IMG/VR virus record: IMGVR_UViG_3300030101_003550
Location: 1-39,750 of that record
Origin: a virus
Length of the DNA: 39,750 nt
Direction: 5' to 3' (one strand)
The first letter of the stretch is position 1. Each line of letters begins with the position of its first letter. A program made the translations under genes and the position numbers. The notes beneath the pieces are model-generated. The model was not told the origin of the DNA. It saw only the letters and a program-made list of their open reading frames with translations, and ran no database searches. Below, one piece after another: positions 21,248 through 28,655 of the stretch.

Positions 21248-23031
21248 TCAATGAGGGTGGTTTCACTGTTCTGCAAAGCACTACTTAGGTTTTTTATAGT
21301 AGTCCTCCGGTGATGCATTGCAGAATTTGGTGTGTCTGGTGGGTCTACCGCCACTAAACCAAGCCGTTGCCGAGCGCAATCTAGAGCAAGAAACGCTGCG
21401 TCAGCGAGGTCTGGACTCCTTCCGAAGCGTGCTTTGAACTCCGGTTTAGATTCAATCTTCATTCGGAGGCTCCCACTCTTCACCATATCGTAGTTTCTTG
21501 ATGTCATTTCTTGAGCTAATTCTGATTCAATCCCAAATATTTGTTTAGTTCTCATCAATTCTTTTCCCACGAACCATAGCTCTGACACACGGTTGACATA
21601 TAGATCCGTCCCTACTTTAGAACTATTCGCGCTAACACGCTGGTCACTCGCCTTTCCGCCAAAAGAAATCCTCATAAATTTGTTTGACCACTCTCCAGCA
21701 AGAACATCACAGAAAGGCGCTCCAGCACCCGTGGCATCAACGCTTAGATTTTCTGGAAGCACGCCATGTTTCTTACATTCTTTTTGAATCTGCTCAACGA
21801 TTTGATATGTGCGCGGAACCGCTTTATTTGTGGCATCGTCATTTAAATGAATTATTTTCCCAAACTCTATAACATACTGACCAGTAGTGTCATACCCACA
21901 TCTGGCTAAAGCTAAACAAGTTCGGTCACCCCCATTGGTGAAACTAGGGTCCAGACCAGCTAGATTTACTGGATTTCCCTGCCAGTTCACTTTATTTAAC
22001 GCCCCGCTAGAAGTCAGTTCATTTTCTGTGTAGATGCCCGTGGTTTCATCGCTGTCAAAAAATACTGCCCGAACCATTCGCATATACCCCCGACTCTCAA
22101 CCCCCAATAGTGCCTTATCTTCGTCAAGTTTTTCTTGAGTTGGGAGCCACGGATAGATGACTTCTCCAGCTATAATGTTTGGTGATCTCTCCCCGTCTAA
22201 TCGAATATATTTCCCGTGCCATTTTGTTTCCCATTCGTCGGCAGTATTTGTATCGACACTATCCCAACCGTCTTTTGGAGTGGACCAAATCCCAAACGCA
22301 TCAAATCTTGAGTTGGGGTTACTCATTCCGATCATTTGGAATGAGGGGTTTTTAGACAAGTTCGTGAGTCCAGCGTTCAAAATTGCTTCCGACAATTCTG
22401 ATAATTCGTCTCCAATGAGTATCACCCTCGCTTGTTTTAAACCAATGAATTTTCCAACTGCCTCTTTAGTTTTACTCTTCTCCGCTGAGATCAAAGACAA
22501 CCCCGCCCTCTCAATGAGTGTTCCTTTCTCATTAACGTAAGATGCACTTCCGATTGAATCGCGTATCTTGATTGGTGCGCCCTCAATCACGGTTAGGAGC
22601 GCCATCACACTACCCCAGATTCGTTTGCGAGCTTCACGGAGCGTGGTGGAAGTCATCAGAACCAGCGTGTCTTGGGGTTGGGACAACCAATTTACGATCC
22701 CCCAAGCAGCCATAATATGAGATTTTCCTGATGAAGCACTACCCCCGATTGCGAGATATTTGTTTTCGAGTGCTGCTTTAATCATCATCTCCGCCCACGG
22801 GTGACGAACGCATAGTTTGTCTGGTAAGTCGGGGTGATTCCACAACTCATCGCAGATCCTCCAAAAGTAATATTCTTTCGCAACAACAGATTCATGATTA
22901 GCAAACCCGTAAAGAAGTGCGGTTATTAGACTAGTGGGAGGAAGCTGGAAACCACCAACATCCATTTTCTTTGTCTTTGGGTCAATCCTCGGTTCGAGTA
23001 ACTGCTTGCTCCTTTGTTCTTTTAAAGACAT
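21244..23031 (-). CDS. terL: Terminase large subunit
   Basis: 595 residues from ATG 23031 (a TTG five codons upstream is rejected). Packaging ATPase: Walker A GGSASSGKSH (96-105), Walker B VILIGDE with D208-E209, coupling region IGMSNPNSRFD (about 234-244). RNase H-like nuclease: LAGLDPSF with D361, LSVDATGAG with D432, and SPDLADA with D541/D544. It pumps DNA into the prohead and cuts concatemers at the portal. Full length with no missing residue. It is divergent from the TerS-like gene, with 29 bases between the two start codons, and has a promoter inside that gap. Confidence 0.95.
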   Translation of the reverse strand: MSLKEQRSKQLLEPRIDPKTKKMDVGGFQLPPTSLITALLYGFANHESVVAKEYYFWRICDELWNHPDLPDKLCVRHPWAEMMIKAALENKYLAIGGSASSGKSHIMAAWGIVNWLSQPQDTLVLMTSTTLREARKRIWGSVMALLTVIEGAPIKIRDSIGSASYVNEKGTLIERAGLSLISAEKSKTKEAVGKFIGLKQARVILIGDELSELSEAILNAGLTNLSKNPSFQMIGMSNPNSRFDAFGIWSTPKDGWDSVDTNTADEWETKWHGKYIRLDGERSPNIIAGEVIYPWLPTQEKLDEDKALLGVESRGYMRMVRAVFFDSDETTGIYTENELTSSGALNKVNWQGNPVNLAGLDPSFTNGGDRTCLALARCGYDTTGQYVIEFGKIIHLNDDATNKAVPRTYQIVEQIQKECKKHGVLPENLSVDATGAGAPFCDVLAGEWSNKFMRISFGGKASDQRVSANSSKVGTDLYVNRVSELWFVGKELMRTKQIFGIESELAQEMTSRNYDMVKSGSLRMKIESKPEFKARFGRSPDLADAAFLALDCARQRLGLVAVDPPDTPNSAMHHRRTTIKNLSSALQNSETTLID

Positions 23032-23034
23032 AAT
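23006..23034 (+). promoter_or_regulatory. Possible promoter for the TerS-like gene
   Basis: TTGCTC (23006-23011), 17-bp spacer, CATAAT (23029-23034), 26 bases before ATG 23061 and inside the first codons of terL on the other strand. -35 is moderate, -10 good. Confidence 0.4.
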
Positions 23035-23042
23035 TATTAAAA

Positions 23043-23071
23043 ACAATAGAACAGAAAAAAATGGGTATCAA
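23043..23071 (-). promoter_or_regulatory. Possible promoter for terL
   Basis: On the minus strand TTGATA (23071-23066), 17-bp spacer, TATTGT (23048-23043), with an A/T-rich 11-base leader to ATG 23031. It overlaps the TerS start and faces the promoter at 23006-23034, so the two start sites would compete. Confidence 0.45.
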
Positions 23072-23651
23072 TTCCAAACAAGACATTCAAGACCGTGCCG
23101 TTCAACTCTACAATTTAGATTGGAAAACCAGTTCTATTGCCAAAGAGTTGGGGGTTCATGCGGGAACGGTACGCCGATGGTTCAAAAAGAAAGGAATTCC
23201 AGCCAGAAAAAACGGGTTAAATATGCCTGTTAAGTCCGAAGACGATAACACAAATGAAAAACCTGTCGATGAGTTAGGAGATAAAATTGAACAGAACTTG
23301 GAGAACATGACCGACGAAGCTGTTCTCAGAGCAAAGCATGATGCTCGATTAGAAGAGGATGAAACGATGATGGAGATCGCGGAAAGTCAAAGTAGTCCCG
23401 CTGAGAAATATCAGCACTACATCGCGGCAGCCGGAATTAAACTTCTTCGGGACAACATGAATAACTTAAAAGGTCCAAAGAATGTCCGTGAACTTTCTGA
23501 ATTAGACCAGCTTATCCGAAGAAACTTAGGACTTAACTCTAAGACAGGAGGAGGGTCGAGTAGAATGCAGATTGATATTTCCATTCTCAATAATAAGAAA
23601 GCGGATAGGGGAAATGGAACTGTAATAGATATTCAATCCAATGATACATAA
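23061..23651 (+). CDS. Terminase small subunit-like, HTH protein
   Basis: 196 residues. N-terminal helix-turn-helix at about 7-45: DIQDRAVQLYNLDWKTSSIA, KELGVHAGTVRRWFKKKGIP, a resolvase/transposase-type HTH common in small terminases. An acidic linker (about 55-75), helical middle (EDETMMEIAESQSSPAEKYQ) and a Gly/Ser-rich tail follow. TerS binds the packaging site and hands DNA to TerL. The adjacent divergent terL supports the call. It begins the replication block rather than a packaging operon, so a regulator is the main alternative. Confidence 0.65.
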   Translation: MGINSKQDIQDRAVQLYNLDWKTSSIAKELGVHAGTVRRWFKKKGIPARKNGLNMPVKSEDDNTNEKPVDELGDKIEQNLENMTDEAVLRAKHDARLEEDETMMEIAESQSSPAEKYQHYIAAAGIKLLRDNMNNLKGPKNVRELSELDQLIRRNLGLNSKTGGGSSRMQIDISILNNKKADRGNGTVIDIQSNDT

Positions 23652-23970
23652 CTTTGACAACTTCTCATGGGACTACGACCCCAAAAAAGACCCTTATCAT
23701 AAAAGGTCTCTTACCCCAGAGGACTACAGAAAGACTGATTTTTCTGAAGTAATATTTTTTAATCAGCTTGAAGAAGCACTAGTTGGTATTGTTGAATTAG
23801 CGACTGGACCTCCCATAGCTTGTTACAGTAGTTCTATTGCGAGTACTTTACTGCAGGAAGAGCATGGACTCACGGAACAAGATGCCAAATTCGCCCTGTC
23901 CCAGCTTATCGATGCAGACTTAGGACCAAGTGCGCCCTGTTTTTTAGACACTAGTATTGTGGAAAAATAA
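23641..23970 (+). CDS. Unknown protein (109 aa)
   Basis: Overlaps the TerS-like gene by 11 bases. Starts MIHNFDNFSWDYDPKKDPYH, with KRSLTPEDYRKTDFSEVIFF, then a helical half (FNQLEEALVGIVELATGPP, LLQEEHGLTEQDAKFALSQL). The second half resembles a small winged-helix pattern, but I do not recognise a family. Linked to the next gene by a TAATG overlap. Confidence 0.6.
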   Translation: MIHNFDNFSWDYDPKKDPYHKRSLTPEDYRKTDFSEVIFFNQLEEALVGIVELATGPPIACYSSSIASTLLQEEHGLTEQDAKFALSQLIDADLGPSAPCFLDTSIVEK

Positions 23971-24203
23971 TGAAACTATTTAAAAACAAAGAGCTTGTTA
24001 GTGACCCCAAGGTAATTATCAGGAAAGAAGATTATGAGAAAAATGATTTCTACTTCACGATAAATCAACTTGAGGGGTCATTCTACCGAGTCAACCCATC
24101 GAACGCAAAAGAAGTTTTCTTTTTACAAGCCTTACCAAAAAATGTATTTGTCTACGCTCCCGCAGAAGGACACGGCTTAATAATTACTTTAAATTTGTTT
24201 TGA
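23970..24203 (+). CDS. Unknown protein (77 aa)
   Basis: Small, mixed alpha/beta: MKLFKNKELVSDPKVIIRKE, then DYEKNDFYFTINQLEGSFYR and FVYAPAEGHGLIITLNLF. Its start shares one base with the previous stop and its stop overlaps the TTG start of the resolvase gene, so it sits inside a tightly coupled operon. No motif recognised. Confidence 0.6.
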   Translation: MKLFKNKELVSDPKVIIRKEDYEKNDFYFTINQLEGSFYRVNPSNAKEVFFLQALPKNVFVYAPAEGHGLIITLNLF

Positions 24204-24685
24204 TAATCGGAATTGATAACGGGCTTGATGGAGGTCTCTGTGCCGTTTCTAAATTTGATGGATCTGTCATAGACAAGATCGCGATGCCGACGAAGTGGGT
24301 GGCCAAAAAAAGAGAGGTGGATACTCGTGTCATTAAAGAATGGGTTCTCGATCTAAACACTCCTTTCACAATTGCTATCGAAGAACCCCTCGCTCATGCA
24401 AAGAGTTCTCAAGCAGTGAGATCTATGGCACTTTCTTTTGGTAAAATTGTGGGGATGGCGGAGGCAAATAACTACGATGTCCAAAGAATTTCTGTTCACA
24501 AATGGCAAAAGGCTATTCTTGGATTCATACCTAAAGGAATGACTAAACAAGTTGCTCTCGCCAAAGCTGAAGAACTGGCTCCTAGAGAGTGCTGGTTAAA
24601 GAATAAAAGATGCCGAAAGGCGCACGATGGAATGGTGGATGCGTTCCTTGTTGCCCTTTATTACAGGGGTATGCAAAAAAATTGA
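24200..24685 (+). CDS. RuvC-like Holliday junction resolvase
   Basis: 161 residues with the RNase H-fold acidic set of RuvC enzymes: GIDNGLDGG (D6), AIEEP (E61/E62), and HDGMVDA (D143, D147). RuvC-type phage nucleases cut branched DNA, clearing junctions before packaging. The start is TTG at 24200, overlapping the previous stop (TTGA); the conserved first strand (MIIGID) begins right there and no in-frame ATG upstream fits. Length is typical. Confidence 0.85.
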   Translation: MIIGIDNGLDGGLCAVSKFDGSVIDKIAMPTKWVAKKREVDTRVIKEWVLDLNTPFTIAIEEPLAHAKSSQAVRSMALSFGKIVGMAEANNYDVQRISVHKWQKAILGFIPKGMTKQVALAKAEELAPRECWLKNKRCRKAHDGMVDAFLVALYYRGMQKN

Positions 24686-24730
24686 AAAAACTTATTGACC
24701 CAATTTCTGGTCTGAGTCACAGTCGGTCTG

Positions 24731-25846
24731 ATGAAAACACCAGACCATGCTGATAGAGGACACGCGGAGTTCTCTCCCTCGTCGCTAAAGTACTGCGCGG
24801 GGTGTGCGGGGTACAAAGGTCGCGAGGGAACCAATCCAGCAGCGGAGATGGGAACTCGTATACACGAGGCTATCGAAATTTTAGACCCGTCTAACCTTCA
24901 GAGTGAGCAAGAGATTTCTATCTACGAGGAGATCATTGCCGATCAAACCGAGTATTTGAAAAACTATGATGACAGGGAACTAACTGAAACTCATTCTGAA
25001 ATTCTTCTAGATATAGAACTTAAAGGAACCTCGACGTTTGGAACTTGTGATCACCTTTCAATCTTTGGACAAAAAGAAGGGGTCTTAATAGATTACAAGA
25101 CGGGTATTAGTGTAATCGACACACCCAAAAATAATTATCAAGCGCGTGCATATACAGTGGGGTGTTTCCAAAGATTCCCTGAGTTGGATGAAATTCATTT
25201 CGTGTTCTTTATCCCGCAACGAAATGAAATTTTATCAGACACATTTAAGCGTAGCGAACTTGAAGATCTTATTGATGATCTCTCTTCAGTCATTCTAGAA
25301 GCTGAACGAGTTCGACCTAAATGGGAAAACGGAACTCCCAGTTTAGAAGAATTGACTCCAACCGTTAATTGTCGCTTCTGCAAATATGAAGATATCTGCC
25401 CCGCACTAGGTGGTCTAGTTGTGGAAGTAGCTAAAAAGATAAACCCACAACTCCCTGATGTCGATCTAGATTCAACAACCGACCCCGAAGTCATTGAACA
25501 GTTATGGGCTATTCAAAAAATCGTAACGAATTGGGCAGATGGATTCAAAAAGAGGGCAATTAAACTAGCGCAAGAAGGCGTTGAGTTCCCCAATTTAAGA
25601 CTCAAGAAAATGGCGGGTAGGCGAAATATTACCGACCAGAAAAAATTTATTGAACTTGCCAAGGACTTTGGGATGGACAGCGAACAAGTATTGGAACACG
25701 TTTCCATCCCCCTCGCCAAAATTGCCAAAAGTATTGGTGACACGGCAGAAAGAGGTCAGAAAAAAATGAGGGCAGAATCCTTTATCCAGACCTGTCAGGA
25801 AAATTCAATCATTGAAGAATCTCCTTCAAGACACACCTTGTCTTGA
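24731..25846 (+). CDS. Cas4/RecB-type PD-(D/E)XK exonuclease (DUF2800-like)
   Basis: 371 residues. N-terminal SPSSLKYCAGCAGYKG with Cys about 18 and 21; GTRIHEAIE (about 41-49, the conserved His); FGTCDHLSIF with Asp about 107; VLIDYKTG (about 116-123, the D...DYK core); and a C-terminal cluster CRFCKYEDIC (about 217-226). Together these fit a RecB-like nuclease domain with an iron-sulfur cluster, as in Cas4, AddB and phage DUF2800 exonucleases. It probably resects DNA ends for recombination with the neighbouring RuvC-like and possible ssDNA-binding proteins. The 45-base gap before it starts with TTGACC but lacks a clear -10. Confidence 0.82.
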   Translation: MKTPDHADRGHAEFSPSSLKYCAGCAGYKGREGTNPAAEMGTRIHEAIEILDPSNLQSEQEISIYEEIIADQTEYLKNYDDRELTETHSEILLDIELKGTSTFGTCDHLSIFGQKEGVLIDYKTGISVIDTPKNNYQARAYTVGCFQRFPELDEIHFVFFIPQRNEILSDTFKRSELEDLIDDLSSVILEAERVRPKWENGTPSLEELTPTVNCRFCKYEDICPALGGLVVEVAKKINPQLPDVDLDSTTDPEVIEQLWAIQKIVTNWADGFKKRAIKLAQEGVEFPNLRLKKMAGRRNITDQKKFIELAKDFGMDSEQVLEHVSIPLAKIAKSIGDTAERGQKKMRAESFIQTCQENSIIEESPSRHTLS

Positions 25847-25887
25847 GGACAACAAGAAAAAAGAAACTAGAACCTAGAAACTGAACC

Positions 25888-26544
25888 ATGAGTAAAGAAA
25901 ATGAATTAGCAACTAAGCCCACTAATGCACTAGCAACAGGGGCATTGCCTGACACTATTGACGCATCGGATATTGATATTCCTCGCGTCAATGTAGTTCA
26001 AAAAACTAGCGACATTACTTGTCGTGACGGTGAACCCGCTCCATATGGGTCAATCGTCCTCGATAAGTCTGTCGTATTAGCCCAACCCGAAACTCCTATA
26101 AAGGTGATCCCCCTAATTGCAACGAAGCAATGGAGGGAAGATATTCCCTATGACTCTGATGATGTCCCAAGAATTGCGGGATCGGAAGAGGAGAAGAATC
26201 AACTTGCTTTGGATAGCGAGTATAACCTTCTTGAATTCGCAGAGATCACTTTCTTGTTTGAAGGAGACGATGATGTTGAGGCTTTCCCGCTCCCCCTCGG
26301 TAAAAACAACTATGCGATGGGTCGTATCAACGTGGCTAAAGACGCTTATCGTCAGACCTTTAAACGGTTGACCACATTTGCCGTCTTCAATAAGAAGACT
26401 CCAATTCATACTAGACTGTGGAATCTTACTTCTTCGGTTATCACCCGTGGAAAATATTCATGGTTCGCGCCCTCTCTTACGATTACGCAAGATGAGCCTA
26501 GCGAAGAAGTCGTTTCATTTGTGGAAGGTTTTATGAATCAGTAG
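25888..26544 (+). CDS. Unknown protein, possible ssDNA-binding or recombination partner
   Basis: 218 residues, acidic. Starts MSKENELATKPTNALATGAL, followed by a beta-rich core with aromatic residues (VIPLIATKQWREDIPYD, NLLEFAEITFLF, YRQTFKRLTTFAVF, TRGKYSWFAPSLTI). Acidic, beta-rich proteins of this size between a Cas4-like exonuclease and PolA are often ssDNA-binding proteins, but I see no OB-fold signature, so this is context only. The leader has AAACTAGAACCTAG and ACTGAACC just before the ATG. Confidence 0.6.
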   Translation: MSKENELATKPTNALATGALPDTIDASDIDIPRVNVVQKTSDITCRDGEPAPYGSIVLDKSVVLAQPETPIKVIPLIATKQWREDIPYDSDDVPRIAGSEEEKNQLALDSEYNLLEFAEITFLFEGDDDVEAFPLPLGKNNYAMGRINVAKDAYRQTFKRLTTFAVFNKKTPIHTRLWNLTSSVITRGKYSWFAPSLTITQDEPSEEVVSFVEGFMNQ

Positions 26545-26545
26545 T

Positions 26546-26743
26546 ATGAAAGATATTACACCACAAGAAGTTTACGAGACCGAAATTGAGTCTATGAAAA
26601 AATCTATTACAGATTTGGAAACAGTTTACAAGAATACGGAAACTGCTCTCAAGGCTAACAAGATTTTGCTTGAGGGGCTTGAGCAAAATTTAAAGGATCT
26701 CCATAAACAGAAGGAATTGGAACTCGTTAGTAGCACCGATTAG
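26546..26743 (+). CDS. Small coiled-coil protein (65 aa)
   Basis: Starts one base after the preceding stop. Almost one continuous charged helix: YETEIESMKKSITDLETVYK, NTETALKANKILLEGLEQNL, KDLHKQKELELV, with heptad hydrophobics, so a coiled-coil dimer is likely. Probably translated with the gene before and possibly its partner. No function recognised. Confidence 0.6.
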   Translation: MKDITPQEVYETEIESMKKSITDLETVYKNTETALKANKILLEGLEQNLKDLHKQKELELVSSTD

Positions 26744-26812
26744 GTAATGCGGCGGCGAAACCTACGCTGGTTAATCATCCGCCTTTGGGTAACCGCATAA
26801 AAGCCCGATAAA
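26744..26812 (+). ncRNA. Candidate structured RNA (possible pseudoknot) before polA
   Basis: Non-coding gap. ATGCGG (26747-26752) pairs with CCGCAT (26793-26798), with AACC/GGTT (26759-26762 with 26769-26772) inside. Alternatively GGCGG (26751-26755) pairs with CCGCC (26779-26783) while GGTTA (26769-26773) pairs with TAACC (26790-26794), which is an H-type pseudoknot closed by ATGC/GCAT. The two folds exclude each other. No known RNA class recognised; chance pairing is possible at these lengths. Confidence 0.35.
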
Positions 26813-26851
26813 TACCCCACCCTCTGCCATCATCTTTAGGAGGGTGGGGTA
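26813..26851 (+). promoter_or_regulatory. Perfect 12-bp hairpin 10 bases before polA
   Basis: TACCCCACCCTC (26813-26824) pairs fully with GAGGGTGGGGTA (26840-26851), loop of 15 bases. ACTTTATATT follows, then ATG 26862. No T run, so intrinsic termination is doubtful. Like the other leaders here, the 5' arm is pyrimidine-rich and the 3' arm purine-rich. It may shield, process or regulate the polA mRNA, or end the upstream transcript. Confidence 0.6.
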
Positions 26852-26861
26852 ACTTTATATT

Positions 26862-28655
26862 ATGAATACTTTCGCAATAGATTACGAAACTTATTATGAC
26901 AAGGAGTGCTCCATAAGAACTCTAGGAGTTTTGGGTTATTTCAGTCACCCCAACTTTGATGCTTACATGGTATCAGTTGTTGGAACAGAGGGGACAAAAT
27001 TTGTCGGTCACCCTAAAGACTTTGATTGGAGCTTGTTGGATGGCAATGTTGTCTTATCACACAACGCATCTTTTGATGAAACCTTGTTCCTGTATGGCGT
27101 ATCCCAAAACTGGTGGGATAACTGTGAACCAGCAGAATGGCACTGCACTGCAGATCTTGCAGCATATTGCAAGTTGCCCCGATCACTTAAAGGTTCCACG
27201 GCTCAACTGTTCAATCTTACAGTAGATAAGTCTACGCGAGACAATATGTCTGGTAAGCGATGGGAGAATATGTCCCCAGAGTTTAAAGAAGAGGTTAGTG
27301 AATATGCCCTCAAGGATAGTGAGTTGTGTCTCAGGTTGTGGGAAGAACTCAAAGATCAGTGGCCCCAGTTTGAACGGGACATAAGTGCGGTCAACCGTAA
27401 GATAGTTCAAAGGGGAATCCCTATAGATACTGACCTCTTAAAGACTCAGTTAGAGACTATTAACAAAGCTTTGTTTGAAGCAGAACAAAACATACCTTGG
27501 TTGGATGAGAAACCGCTTCTTAGTCGGGCAGCGTTTGATCAACAATGTTTACTTCTGGGTCTAACCCCACCACATAGTCTGGCCGAAGCAGACGAGGAAG
27601 CTCAAAAATGGATTGAAGAACATCGTGACGAACACAAATGGATAGGGGCAGTAAAAAGCTGGCGGAGGATAAACTCCATTAAAAAGAAGTTAGAAAGCTT
27701 TGATTATGCGACCATGCCGGATGGCAGATACTACGGGGGATGTATGTATTTTGGCGCTCATACAGGTAGGTTTAGTGGGTCTGGGGGGAACTTAAACCTT
27801 CAGAACTTACCCAGAGAAGAGATGTTTGGGGTGAACTTGAGGCATTTGATTTGTCCGAAACCCGACAAAAAATTAATAGTAGTAGACCTTTCTCAGATTG
27901 AAGTCCGAACACTTTGTTGGTTAGCTAAAGATCGCGAAATGATGGAGGAGATTAAAAATACTGACGATATCTATGAAGCGTTTGCTATTCGATTTGGGAT
28001 GTGGGATGAAGAAAAAGGAATACTTAAAAAAGAAGACCCCGAAAAAAGACACGCGGTAAAAGCAATGGTATTAGGTTGCGGGTATGGGGCAGGGGCTAAA
28101 CGATTTGCGAGTATGTCTTCTATTCCCGAAAAAGAGGCTCAAAAAAGAGTGGACACTTATAGGAGCAAGATGAAGAAAATTAAATCTCTTTGGTATGAAT
28201 ATAGCGAAGACATCAAAGGTTCAGTAAGTGTTACCGGAGGATATGATGCCGACGGTAAAAGATTGCACCCCAAGTTTACCGTGGACCTTCCCAGCGGGAG
28301 GATTCTGGACTACGGGACACTTCAAACAGGTGGAGATCCAAGTAATACACAATACACCGCTAAAGTCCCTCGGCATGGTAAATATGTTCCCGTAAGACTG
28401 TGGGGAGGGTTAGTAGCGGAGAATGCCTCCCAAGCATTAGCACGCGATATTTTCTCTGATATGCTTCTACGAGTGGATAAAGCAGGATACAATATTGTCA
28501 TGCACGTTCATGATGAGATGGTTGTTGAAGCTGACGCTAACGAAGCGGAAGAAGTGTTACACAATGTAATTAAAATTATGTCGGAACCCCCTGATTGGAT
28601 TTCCGATATTCCCGTGGCTGCTGAAGGATCAATACAAACTAGATATGAAAAATGA
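26862..28655 (+). CDS. polA: Family A DNA polymerase with 3'-5' exonuclease
   Basis: 597 residues. Exonuclease: DYETYYD (D7, E9), SHNASFDE (D72), YALKD (Y148, D152): all catalytic acids present. Polymerase: motif A VVDLSQIEVR (D342), motif B RHAVKAMVLGCGYG (R396, K400, L404, Y408), motif C HDE (550-552). The residue equivalent to E. coli Phe762 is Leu (L404), the variant linked in virioplankton studies with slower or temperate phages. No 5'-3' exonuclease domain, as usual for phage replicative PolA. Starts MNTF after a 12-bp hairpin; the stop overlaps the primase-helicase start (ATGA). It copies the phage genome. Confidence 0.95.
   Translation: MNTFAIDYETYYDKECSIRTLGVLGYFSHPNFDAYMVSVVGTEGTKFVGHPKDFDWSLLDGNVVLSHNASFDETLFLYGVSQNWWDNCEPAEWHCTADLAAYCKLPRSLKGSTAQLFNLTVDKSTRDNMSGKRWENMSPEFKEEVSEYALKDSELCLRLWEELKDQWPQFERDISAVNRKIVQRGIPIDTDLLKTQLETINKALFEAEQNIPWLDEKPLLSRAAFDQQCLLLGLTPPHSLAEADEEAQKWIEEHRDEHKWIGAVKSWRRINSIKKKLESFDYATMPDGRYYGGCMYFGAHTGRFSGSGGNLNLQNLPREEMFGVNLRHLICPKPDKKLIVVDLSQIEVRTLCWLAKDREMMEEIKNTDDIYEAFAIRFGMWDEEKGILKKEDPEKRHAVKAMVLGCGYGAGAKRFASMSSIPEKEAQKRVDTYRSKMKKIKSLWYEYSEDIKGSVSVTGGYDADGKRLHPKFTVDLPSGRILDYGTLQTGGDPSNTQYTAKVPRHGKYVPVRLWGGLVAENASQALARDIFSDMLLRVDKAGYNIVMHVHDEMVVEADANEAEEVLHNVIKIMSEPPDWISDIPVAAEGSIQTRYEK

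Noticed and set aside
23032-23046. TTG start of terL at 23046
   Set aside because: The ATG at 23031 is five codons downstream, starts the natural MSLKEQ sequence and leaves room for a promoter.
24686-24730. Sigma-70 promoter before the Cas4-like gene
   Set aside because: TTGACC is present at 24695 but no acceptable -10 box lies 16-18 bases downstream.
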